From NCBI GenBank assembly GCA_902489295.1, contig CABTZM010000006.1:1-23411 (forward strand): 23,411 nucleotides of DNA. Direction: 5' to 3'. The stretch comes from an uncultured Collinsella sp. GTDB lineage: Bacteria; Actinomycetota; Coriobacteriia; Coriobacteriales; Coriobacteriaceae. Numbering within the stretch: position 1 is the first letter of the stretch; each line of letters opens with the position of its first letter. The position numbers and the translations under genes were made by a program. The notes beneath the pieces were generated by a model. The model saw only the letters and a program-made list of their open reading frames with translations, ran no database searches and was not told the DNA's origin. This document shows positions 7,904 through 13,506 of the stretch, one piece after another.

Positions 7904-8696
7904 GCTTGATCACCTCTTTTGCAAGGTTCATATACGCTTTTGCACCCTTATTTTGAGGTGCATAGGTAATTACCGGTTCTCCAAAAGACGGAGCTTCAGA
8001 GATTTTAACAGTACGGGGAATCAGCGTCTTAAACGCCTTATCACCAAAGTACGATTGAACTTCCTCAACAACCTGATTCGACAAAGAAGTACGTGAGTCA
8101 TACATGGTCATAAGCACGCCATAGGTGTCTAAGCCCTTGTTCAGACGTGATTTGACCATCTTCATTGACTCAAGCAGCTTCGTAACGCCCTCGAGTGCGT
8201 AATACTCACACTGGATTGGAATCAAAACGCTATCTGCTGCGGTCAAGGCATTGATTGTAAGCAGGCCGAGCGAAGGAGGACAGTCAATGAAAATAAAATC
8301 GAACTCGTCCTGAATCGGCTCAAGCAAGTCTTTGAGGCGGGTTTCACGAGCAATTGCGCTTACGAGCTCAATTTCAGCACCTGCAAGCTGAATCGTAGCT
8401 GGAATTACGAATACCTTTTTGCAATTTGTATCAAGAACAAGCGATTCTGCCGGCACATCATTCAACAATGCATCATAGATGCAGTGATCAAGGTCTTCTT
8501 TTTCAATTCCAAATCCACTGGTACTGTTTCCCTGCGGATCAAAATCGACAATCAGTGTCTTACGACCCTGCTCACCCAGTGCTGCTGCAAGGTTTACAGC
8601 CGTTGTTGACTTACCGACGCCGCCTTTTTGATTGATGATTGCAATGATACGCGTGTCTTTTGCGTTCTTAGAACGCTTAACGTCGCGAAATCCCAC
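7896..8696 (-). CDS. parA: Chromosome-partitioning ATPase ParA (Soj)
   Basis: This 266-residue ATPase of the deviant Walker family works with ParB to move and position replicated origins. It has the deviant Walker A KGGVGKST (24-31), DFDPQGN (51-57) and Walker B-like IDCPPSLG (137-144). The start GTG at 8696 follows GGAGGG by only three bases; no other start lies before the Walker motif, so this is the best choice. A short basic N-terminal extension (RDVKRSKNAKD) precedes the core, as in chromosomal rather than plasmid ParAs, and there is no DNA-binding N-terminal domain. It is followed by parB in an overlapping arrangement. The 134 bp upstream holds the parS cluster, so ParB binding may also affect parA transcription. 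Confidence 0.96.
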   Translation of the reverse strand: MGFRDVKRSKNAKDTRIIAIINQKGGVGKSTTAVNLAAALGEQGRKTLIVDFDPQGNSTSGFGIEKEDLDHCIYDALLNDVPAESLVLDTNCKKVFVIPATIQLAGAEIELVSAIARETRLKDLLEPIQDEFDFIFIDCPPSLGLLTINALTAADSVLIPIQCEYYALEGVTKLLESMKMVKSRLNKGLDTYGVLMTMYDSRTSLSNQVVEEVQSYFGDKAFKTLIPRTVKISEAPSFGEPVITYAPQNKGAKAYMNLAKEVIKRA

Positions 8697-8735
8697 GGTC
8701 CCTCCTGGTGTGTATTAAAGCTGTCAAACGGAGGA

Positions 8736-8751
8736 TGTTTCACGTGAAACA
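8736..8751. promoter_or_regulatory. parS: parS site 1 (perfect)
   Basis: TGTTTCACGTGAAACA is identical to the bacterial parS consensus, and the palindrome extends by one more base on each side. It is 39 bases upstream of the parA GTG and exactly 39 bp from the next site. Confidence 0.95.
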
Positions 8752-8774
8752 TTCCGATTCGATATCAACTGCCA

Positions 8775-8790
8775 TGTTTCACGTGAAACA
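8775..8790. promoter_or_regulatory. parS: parS site 2 (perfect)
   Basis: This is the second identical consensus 16-mer. It is 39 bp from the first and the third site, measured centre to centre. Confidence 0.95.
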
Positions 8791-8813
8791 CTGCAAGTTG
8801 TTAGTATCCATTA

Positions 8814-8829
8814 TGTTTCACGTGAAACA
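8814..8829. promoter_or_regulatory. parS: parS site 3 (perfect)
   Basis: This is the third identical consensus 16-mer. It lies two bases beyond the rsmG stop codon (8831-8833), so the parS cluster fills the rsmG-parA gap. Confidence 0.95.
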
Positions 8830-8830
8830 T

Positions 8831-9568
8831 CTAGGCAAGCGGATTCTTCTTTGCCATGCCATTTGCACGAGGCAATGAAACAGATGCTGGATGACTCTTC
8901 TTAAGAACAATGAATTCCCTGTGGCCCAAGCCCTCAGGCAAATCGATTGCGTCATTCAGAAGCAAAGTGAAGCCACAAATCTTAGCTGCTGACATGCCAG
9001 AAGCAAGCTCCTCATCCGAAGGATTGCCCTTGGTGATAACAAATAGCCCTCCATCCTTGAGGAACGGAGCTGCATACTCAACAAGAATCGGTAGAGGAGC
9101 CAGTGCGCGGGCAGTTACGACAGAGAACTGCTTCTTATGGCTTCGAGCATATTCTTCAAGACGATCATGGACCGCATGAGCATGTTTCAACCCAAGAGCA
9201 TGAACAAAAGAATTGACGGCATCAACCTTCTTACCAACAGAGTCAATATAAGTAGCTTTACGATGCGTGGTTATGGTTAACGGAATACCAGGGAAGCCCG
9301 CACCTGTCCCCATATCGAGCAAAGCTCCCTCAGGAGCCTTATTGATATAGGGGAGCAAAACAAGTGAGTCGAGGATATGAAGTACCGCAGCATCTTCAAC
9401 GTTAAGAATACGGGTGAGATTAGTTGTCTTATTTGTTTCCAGAACCAAATCCAAATGCTGAATACAATTCCTCATCTCAACATCAGATACGCTCAAGGAA
9501 TACTCTTTGCAATAGGAAGTTAGACGAGTCAACATCTCGTCAGCTTGCTGATCAGTAAGTACTAACAA
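8831..9568 (-). CDS. rsmG: 16S rRNA (G527-N7) methyltransferase RsmG
   Basis: This SAM-dependent methyltransferase modifies G527 of 16S rRNA; loss of it gives low-level streptomycin resistance in other bacteria. LLDMGTGAGFPGIPL (about 83-97) is the SAM-binding motif. The tail LPRANGMAKKNPLA matches the basic C-terminal signature of the family. I chose TTG at 9568 (245 aa) because AAAGGAG lies exactly six bases upstream, at 9575-9581. A longer frame from TTG at 9616 would start inside the U tract of the jag terminator and lacks a ribosome site. It sits between the terminator and the parS cluster. Codon use is AT-rich like parA and parB. Confidence 0.93.
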   Translation of the reverse strand: MLVLTDQQADEMLTRLTSYCKEYSLSVSDVEMRNCIQHLDLVLETNKTTNLTRILNVEDAAVLHILDSLVLLPYINKAPEGALLDMGTGAGFPGIPLTITTHRKATYIDSVGKKVDAVNSFVHALGLKHAHAVHDRLEEYARSHKKQFSVVTARALAPLPILVEYAAPFLKDGGLFVITKGNPSDEELASGMSAAKICGFTLLLNDAIDLPEGLGHREFIVLKKSHPASVSLPRANGMAKKNPLA

Positions 9569-9612
9569 CGAAAGCTCCTTTCTGACAAAAATCAGTGTAT
9601 CGAGAACTTTTG

Positions 9613-9646
9613 ACAAAAAAAGGGGACGTGGAAACCACGTCCCCTT
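9613..9646 (-). terminator. Rho-independent terminator after jag
   Basis: A perfect 12-bp stem (AAGGGGACGTGG at 9620-9631 with CCACGTCCCCTT at 9635-9646) encloses a three-base loop. On the minus strand it is followed by seven T residues. It ends the rpmH-to-jag transcription unit and insulates rsmG-parA-parB. Confidence 0.92.
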
Positions 9647-9664
9647 AGCATAAGCTCGAGTAGA

Positions 9665-10234
9665 TTATCGAGCAACAATCACCACATGGCGATCGGGGTC
9701 AGAACCCTCAGAATGAGTATCGACGGCGTCATTGCCACGAAGTGCAATGTGAACCAGTCGGCGCTCGTAGGCATTCATGGGCGGAAGCGAAACACTCTTA
9801 TGAGTGCGGATGGCACGCTCGGCTGCAGACTGAGCCATGGAGGCAACCTTGTCCTGACGGCGGCTCTTGTATCCCTCGACGTCCACTACAACCGGATACC
9901 TAAAGCCAAGCTTGCGGCTCACTAGCAAAGAGAACATAACCTGAAGGGCATCAAGGGTGCGACCATGACGGCCAATGAGAACAGCAAGGTCGGGAGCCGT
10001 TACATCCAGAATCAGCTCACCCTCGTCGCCCTCATACTCATCGATAGGAGAGTTGGCGGCATCGAAGTGCGAAAGGATGGAACGCAGGATGGAAATCGCG
10101 ACATCGGCAATGGTGTCGAGCTCCTCGTCGGTCAGCTCTTCACCGGCCTTGTAGCGCTGTGCAATCTCGGGATAATCGCCCGCGACCTGCGGGGCAACCT
10201 CCTCAAGCATATCCTCGATGATCTCTTCAGACAT
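9665..10234 (-). CDS. jag: Jag/KhpB-type RNA-binding protein (KH and R3H domains)
   Basis: This 189-residue protein has an acidic N-terminal region (1-60), a KH-like domain with the loop GRHGRTLDALQ (near 90-100), and an R3H domain ending in MNAYERRLVHIAL. There is no separate Jag-N domain, as in mycobacterial homologues of similar length. Such proteins bind RNA, often with KhpA, and affect cell division and envelope synthesis in Gram-positives; the exact targets are unknown. I chose ATG 10234, six bases after GGAG, over an in-frame TTG at 10246. It follows yidC in the same unit, the standard arrangement, and a strong terminator comes after it. Confidence 0.92.
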   Translation of the reverse strand: MSEEIIEDMLEEVAPQVAGDYPEIAQRYKAGEELTDEELDTIADVAISILRSILSHFDAANSPIDEYEGDEGELILDVTAPDLAVLIGRHGRTLDALQVMFSLLVSRKLGFRYPVVVDVEGYKSRRQDKVASMAQSAAERAIRTHKSVSLPPMNAYERRLVHIALRGNDAVDTHSEGSDPDRHVVIVAR

Positions 10235-10249
10235 AACGTACTCCAAAAG

Positions 10250-10261
10250 TTAGGTACCTAA
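10250..10261. repeat. 12-bp palindrome TTAGGTACCTAA, copy 2
   Basis: This copy is identical to that at 6746-6757, and both are preceded by G on the plus strand. It lies in the yidC-jag gap, upstream of the jag ribosome site. Confidence 0.6.
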
Positions 10262-10278
10262 ATAAGATTGATATCCCG

Positions 10279-11049
10279 CTACTTCTTCTTGTGCGGGCGC
10301 GGCTTCTTCTCGCGACGAGTGACCTCAACCTGCAGCGGCGCGTTCTTAAGGCGCTCCTCCTCATCGGCCTTCGCCTTGTCGATGACCTTCTGCGTCACAA
10401 AAATCTGCTGGATAACCTGCCAAGCAGACGAGACGTCGTAGTACAGCAGAACACCAACGGGAAGGCTCCAGCCCATCCAAAGCATCATGACCGTCATGAC
10501 AACGGCCATCATACGAATGCTCTGAGCCTGCTGGCCGGTCTGGTTGCGCGACATATAGAGCTGCGGAATCAGGGTCAGGACAGCGAACAGGATCAGGCAG
10601 ACCAGCGCAGGCAGCGCGACCATAAAGCCATCGGCAAAGGAGGCACTCGGCGTGGTGGTCAGGTCGGGCAGAATATTAAAGAACGAGAACGCGCCGTCGT
10701 TAAAGTAGTCCGGCAGCTTACGCAGCAGCGTAAATAGGGCGAACAGGACAGGCATCTGAATCAACAGCGGCAGACAACCAGCCATCGGGTTGAACTTGTT
10801 CTCGCTGTAGAACTTCTGCATTTCCTCGGCCTGACGCTGGGGATCGTCGGCATAGCGCTCCTGGATCTCGAGCATCTTGGGCTGCAGCACCTGCATGCGT
10901 GCCGTCGACTTAGTCGACTTGAGCATAAGCGGCGTCAGTAGCAGACGGATGATGACCACCAGGATGATGATGGACAGGCCCCAGTCGACCGCAAAGGTCT
11001 GGATGAGCTTGAGCAGCTCGAAAAGGATGTTAACGATCCAATCCCACAT
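10279..11049 (-). CDS. yidC: Membrane protein insertase YidC (Oxa1 family)
   Basis: This 256-residue insertase places proteins in the cytoplasmic membrane, alone or with SecYEG. It is the short Gram-positive form without a large periplasmic domain, and I see no lipobox. Hydrophobic segments lie near residues 23-43, 90-110, 140-162 and 178-200. Arg35 in VVIIRLLLTP fits the conserved charge of the hydrophilic groove. Residues 46-85 form the charged cytoplasmic hairpin. The C-terminus is very basic (RREKKPRPHKKK), which fits ribosome contact. The ATG at 11049 follows GGAGG with a nine-base gap. It lies between yidD and jag in the conserved rpmH operon. Confidence 0.95.
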   Translation of the reverse strand: MWDWIVNILFELLKLIQTFAVDWGLSIIILVVIIRLLLTPLMLKSTKSTARMQVLQPKMLEIQERYADDPQRQAEEMQKFYSENKFNPMAGCLPLLIQMPVLFALFTLLRKLPDYFNDGAFSFFNILPDLTTTPSASFADGFMVALPALVCLILFAVLTLIPQLYMSRNQTGQQAQSIRMMAVVMTVMMLWMGWSLPVGVLLYYDVSSAWQVIQQIFVTQKVIDKAKADEEERLKNAPLQVEVTRREKKPRPHKKK

Positions 11050-11071
11050 GTAAGTTTTCCTCCGATAGCGA

Positions 11072-11087
11072 GTGCCCGCTAGGGCAC
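11072..11087 (-). other. Small hairpin in the yidD-yidC gap
   Basis: A six-bp stem, GTGCCC with GGGCAC, has a four-base loop that contains part of the yidD stop codon. There is no U tract, so it is not a terminator. It may slow ribosomes or affect yidC expression; this is speculative. Confidence 0.35.
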
Positions 11088-11303
11088 AGGGTCATAACCG
11101 CCGACGTGCAGGGGATTGCAGCGAGCGATGCGCCTCACGGCAAGCCAGCAGCCTCTCAAAACACCGTACTTCTCAATCGCCTGGACGGCGTATTGCGAGC
11201 ACGTTGGGTAATAAATGCAGGCGTCAGGCAATAAGGGCGAAATAACCTGTTGATATATGCGAATAGGAGCGATGGCAACACGTCGCAAAACGTGATTGCT
11301 CAT
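11079..11303 (-). CDS. yidD: Membrane protein insertion efficiency factor YidD
   Basis: This 74-residue protein carries the family signature IRIYQQVISPLLPDACIYYPTCSQYAVQAI and a conserved end, CNPLHVGGYDPVP. Its three conserved cysteines (29, 35 and 62) are present. YidD is a small, positively charged, membrane-associated protein that assists insertion of proteins by YidC. Its ATG overlaps the rnpA stop in an ATGA arrangement, which implies translational coupling. It precedes yidC, the usual order. The length is typical of short forms. Confidence 0.95.
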   Translation of the reverse strand: MSNHVLRRVAIAPIRIYQQVISPLLPDACIYYPTCSQYAVQAIEKYGVLRGCWLAVRRIARCNPLHVGGYDPVP

Positions 11304-11638
11304 CGCTCCTCCCCGGCAACGCCGGCGCGTTTCATAAGCGAACGCAATGCATTGTCCATCTCCTGAGGCGAAGAAACCCTCGTCTTGGGAGTTGCGAACA
11401 AGATGATGTCATAACCCGCAACGGGAAATCCACAGCTGCGGGCGGCCTCGCGCATCACACGCTTAGAACGGTTGCGCACGACAGCACAACCGAGCCGTTT
11501 AGCACCAACGAAGGCGACCCTTCCGGAGTCGCCTTCGCCAACCGATTCACATATGGTCATTCGAATCAGAGGGTGATTGAAACGACGCCCCTGACTGAAC
11601 ACATGCTCGAAATCTTGCCGAGACTTAATAGTCTTCAT
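11300..11638 (-). CDS. rnpA: Ribonuclease P protein component
   Basis: This 112-residue basic protein pairs with the RNase P RNA to mature tRNA 5' ends. The signature KRLGCAVVRNRSKRVMREA holds the RNR motif, and the N-terminal FEHVFSQGRRF is typical. The ATG at 11638 has no clear Shine-Dalgarno sequence, so initiation may depend on read-through from rpmH, which stops 20 bases upstream. It overlaps yidD by four bases. I did not recognise the RNase P RNA gene in this window. Confidence 0.96.
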   Translation of the reverse strand: MKTIKSRQDFEHVFSQGRRFNHPLIRMTICESVGEGDSGRVAFVGAKRLGCAVVRNRSKRVMREAARSCGFPVAGYDIILFATPKTRVSSPQEMDNALRSLMKRAGVAGEER

Positions 11639-11658
11639 GCGAGATGTGTGTATCGCTG

Positions 11659-11793
11659 CTAGACAGTGAGACGCTTGCGGCCCTTGGCGCGACGACGGGC
11701 GAGCACGGCACGACCACCCTTAGTGGCCATACGGGCACGGAAGCCATGGGTCTTGGCACGCTTACGCTTATTAGGCTGATACGTACGCTTCAT
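11659..11793 (-). CDS. rpmH: 50S ribosomal protein L34
   Basis: This 44-residue protein starts MKRTYQPNKRKRAKTHGF and ends in GRKRLTV, the standard L34 sequence. The ATG at 11793 follows AGGAGG with an eight-base gap; an upstream in-frame extension of 20 residues covers the leader and is rejected. It is the first gene of the unit rpmH-rnpA-yidD-yidC-jag and runs away from the origin. A GC-rich hairpin lies in its leader at 11822-11839. Confidence 0.97.
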   Translation of the reverse strand: MKRTYQPNKRKRAKTHGFRARMATKGGRAVLARRRAKGRKRLTV

Positions 11794-11821
11794 CTTAAGT
11801 TCCTCCTGCTGCATTTCGAGT

Positions 11822-11839
11822 GTCCGCGGGGGCGCGGAC
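11822..11839 (-). other. Hairpin in the rpmH leader
   Basis: A seven-bp stem, GTCCGCG with CGCGGAC, has a four-base loop and sits between the predicted transcription start and the rpmH ribosome site. There is no U tract. It could stabilise the 5' end of this ribosomal-protein message; that role is inferred. Confidence 0.45.
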
Positions 11840-11865
11840 GCAGATATAGACACGTGAGCTTGAAG

Positions 11866-11895
11866 ATTGTAGGGAAATCAATGTTCAAATGTCAA
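11866..11895 (-). promoter_or_regulatory. Strong promoter of the rpmH operon
   Basis: On the minus strand the -35 is a perfect TTGACA (11890-11895) and the -10 is TACAAT (11866-11871), with an 18-bp spacer. This is the best sigma-70-type promoter in the window. Transcription would start near 11858-11860, giving a leader of about 65 bases before rpmH. Confidence 0.85.
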
Positions 11896-11992
11896 GAAAT
11901 CAAAGGTAAAAGGTTGCGCAGTTCACACGGTTCCCCCATAAGCCGAGCTCGATTTAGCGGTGCATGGCAACTTTTCACGATATTTCATCGAG

Positions 11993-12076
11993 TTTTCAAC
12001 AGGTCATGTTGGCAATGTTGAGAACTTTTCGTTCGTTTTCCAAAGTTTTCAACAGGTTTTGAAAAGTTGTCGAAAG
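11993..12076. other. DnaA-box-like cluster upstream of the dnaA operon (left part of oriC)
   Basis: The 345-bp gap between rpmH and the next gene (11794-12138) holds the rpmH leader and promoter and then this cluster. GTTTTCAACAGG occurs at 11992-12003 and 12045-12056. The related minus-strand nonamers TTCTCAACA (12016-12024) and CTTTCGACA (12068-12076) lie between and beside them. They resemble the consensus TTATCCACA but carry A or G at the sixth position. Four motifs in 84 bases, recurring beyond dnaA, support DnaA binding and possible autoregulation. A TACTAT at 12100-12105 could be a -10 for the downstream operon, but no -35 is clear. Confidence 0.7.
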
Positions 12077-12138
12077 ATGAGAAACATTGCACGGTGAGCT
12101 ACTATTTGTTCGAAACCTTTTGAAAGATTGCGAGCGGC

Positions 12139-13491
12139 ATGTCTGACGACTTTTACACCATGGTCGATTCCGGAGACCCGGCACCCGACAACGAGCACAT
12201 CACCGGCGTGCGCGAAGAGCGTGAGGAAGGCGAGCAGACGACCACGCAGGCGCCAAAAGTCATGTACGCCGCGCGCATCGCCGTCTATGACGACATGCTG
12301 TCGACACCGCGTGTGATCGTCATTGATCCGCAAGATGTCCGCACGTATTTGGAAGAGACGACCAACACCGTCTACCAGTGCATGAAAGAACAAGGTGGCC
12401 ATATCTCGCTCATGGTCATCCGCGAGATTGTCGAAAACTTTATCCACGCGCACTTTGCCGAGCCCATCATCTCGATTCTGGACGGCGGAGACACCATCCG
12501 CTTTGCTGATCAAGGACCCGGCATCGACGACAAGGAGCGCGCTTTCGACTTTGGCGTTACCAGCGCAAACAGCAAGATGAAGCGCTATATCCGTGGAACC
12601 GGAGCAGGGTTTCCCATGGTGCAGGAGTATTTGGAAAACGCCGGCGGGGCCGTGTCCATCGAGGACAACATGGGCAACGGCACCGTGGTTACGGTAAGCC
12701 TGGATCCTAAACGCGTGCAGGAAATCGAACGCGCCGGCGGGCGCGGTGCTGCCGTGCGGCCCGAGACGGAGCAGCCCGCATATCCCCTGCCGGGAGCTTT
12801 TGCGCAGCAGCCCATGGCAACGCAACAGATGCAGCCCCGCGTGGGACAGATGCAGCAGCCCGGAATGCTTCCTACACAAGAGTCCCAGGCGGCGTCGATG
12901 TCGATGCCGCCAAACGTGCCAGAGGCCATGCCGCTGGCGGATCAGGATGCAGCAGCAATGCAGCAGGCGACGGGGGCACCGGGTGGCCAGCAAATGGGAT
13001 ATCAGCCGTACCAACAGGGATATCCATATCAGCAGATGCCGCCACTGGGGTATGGCCAGCAGTTCCCACAGCAGTACCAGCAGGGATATCAGCAGCCGTA
13101 CCAGCAGATGCCGCAGCAGCAGTACAACCCCTGGGCCCAGCAGATGACTCCGCAGCCTTACCAACAGTGGCCTCAAAGTTTTCAACAGCAAATGCCGCCG
13201 ATGCAGAGTTCTCAACAATCAGCAGCTCAAATGATGTATCCTAATGCAGCAAATCAGTATGCGCAGCCACAGCCGGACGTGTTCGTAAGCGATCGCGGCA
13301 ACGCCGCGCTGGGCTATCTGGCGCAAAATCAAGCGTGCGGTGCAACCGATCTGGCGAGGGCGTTTGGAAACTCGGCCCCCACTTGGTCACGCACGCTCAA
13401 TGACTTGGCGCAGGCCGGCTTGGTCATCAAGCATGGCCAGAAATACCATCTGACCGAACTCGGCGCCGCTCGCGTGCGAGCTCAGAGCTAA
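12139..13491 (+). CDS. GHKL-type ATPase with Gln/Tyr/Pro-rich linker and C-terminal winged helix, upstream of dnaA
   Basis: I do not know a named function for this 450-residue protein. Residues 85-190 form a GHKL (HATPase) fold: the N-box IREIVENFIHAHF (94-106), DQGPGID (124-130), GTGAGFPMV (153-161) and GNGTVVTVSL (179-188). No His-containing dimerisation domain, transmembrane segment or signal peptide is seen, so it is not a standard sensor kinase; SpoIIAB/RsbW-like or other GHKL roles are possible. Residues 205-380 are low complexity; residues 281-350 alone hold 28 Gln and 10 Tyr. Residues 383-447 form a winged-helix domain (GATDLARAFGNSAPTWSRTLNDL, then a wing with KYHLTELG). The ATG at 12139 has only a weak ribosome site. 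Its stop is 15 bases before dnaA with no terminator, so the two are probably one operon. Confidence 0.85.
   Translation: MSDDFYTMVDSGDPAPDNEHITGVREEREEGEQTTTQAPKVMYAARIAVYDDMLSTPRVIVIDPQDVRTYLEETTNTVYQCMKEQGGHISLMVIREIVENFIHAHFAEPIISILDGGDTIRFADQGPGIDDKERAFDFGVTSANSKMKRYIRGTGAGFPMVQEYLENAGGAVSIEDNMGNGTVVTVSLDPKRVQEIERAGGRGAAVRPETEQPAYPLPGAFAQQPMATQQMQPRVGQMQQPGMLPTQESQAASMSMPPNVPEAMPLADQDAAAMQQATGAPGGQQMGYQPYQQGYPYQQMPPLGYGQQFPQQYQQGYQQPYQQMPQQQYNPWAQQMTPQPYQQWPQSFQQQMPPMQSSQQSAAQMMYPNAANQYAQPQPDVFVSDRGNAALGYLAQNQACGATDLARAFGNSAPTWSRTLNDLAQAGLVIKHGQKYHLTELGAARVRAQS
13179..13217 (+). other. Two DnaA-box-like motifs inside the GHKL gene
   Basis: TTTTCAACA (13179-13187) and TTCTCAACA (13209-13217) match the motifs of the flanking intergenic clusters, 30 bp apart. 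Both fall in Gln codons of the linker, where CAACA-type strings arise easily, so they may be chance. If real, they would bridge the two halves of the origin. Confidence 0.35.
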
Positions 13492-13506
13492 AGAACGGGA
13501 GAGACA

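Noticed and set aside
8721..8726. TTGACA on the minus strand upstream of parA as a -35
   Set aside because: The matching -10 would fall on the parA ribosome site, and no good -10 is seen there.
9569..9616. Longer rsmG start at TTG 9616
   Set aside because: It begins in the terminator U tract and has no ribosome site, whereas TTG 9568 has AAAGGAG at six bases.
13000..13200. Repetitive CAG/CAA-rich stretch that could suggest a tandem repeat or CRISPR array
   Set aside because: There are no constant repeats with equal spacers; it is Gln-rich coding sequence in frame with the flanking domains.
12049..13218. 389-codon Leu/His/Arg-rich minus frame
   Set aside because: Its odd composition is the antisense of the Gln-rich linker in the plus-strand GHKL gene.
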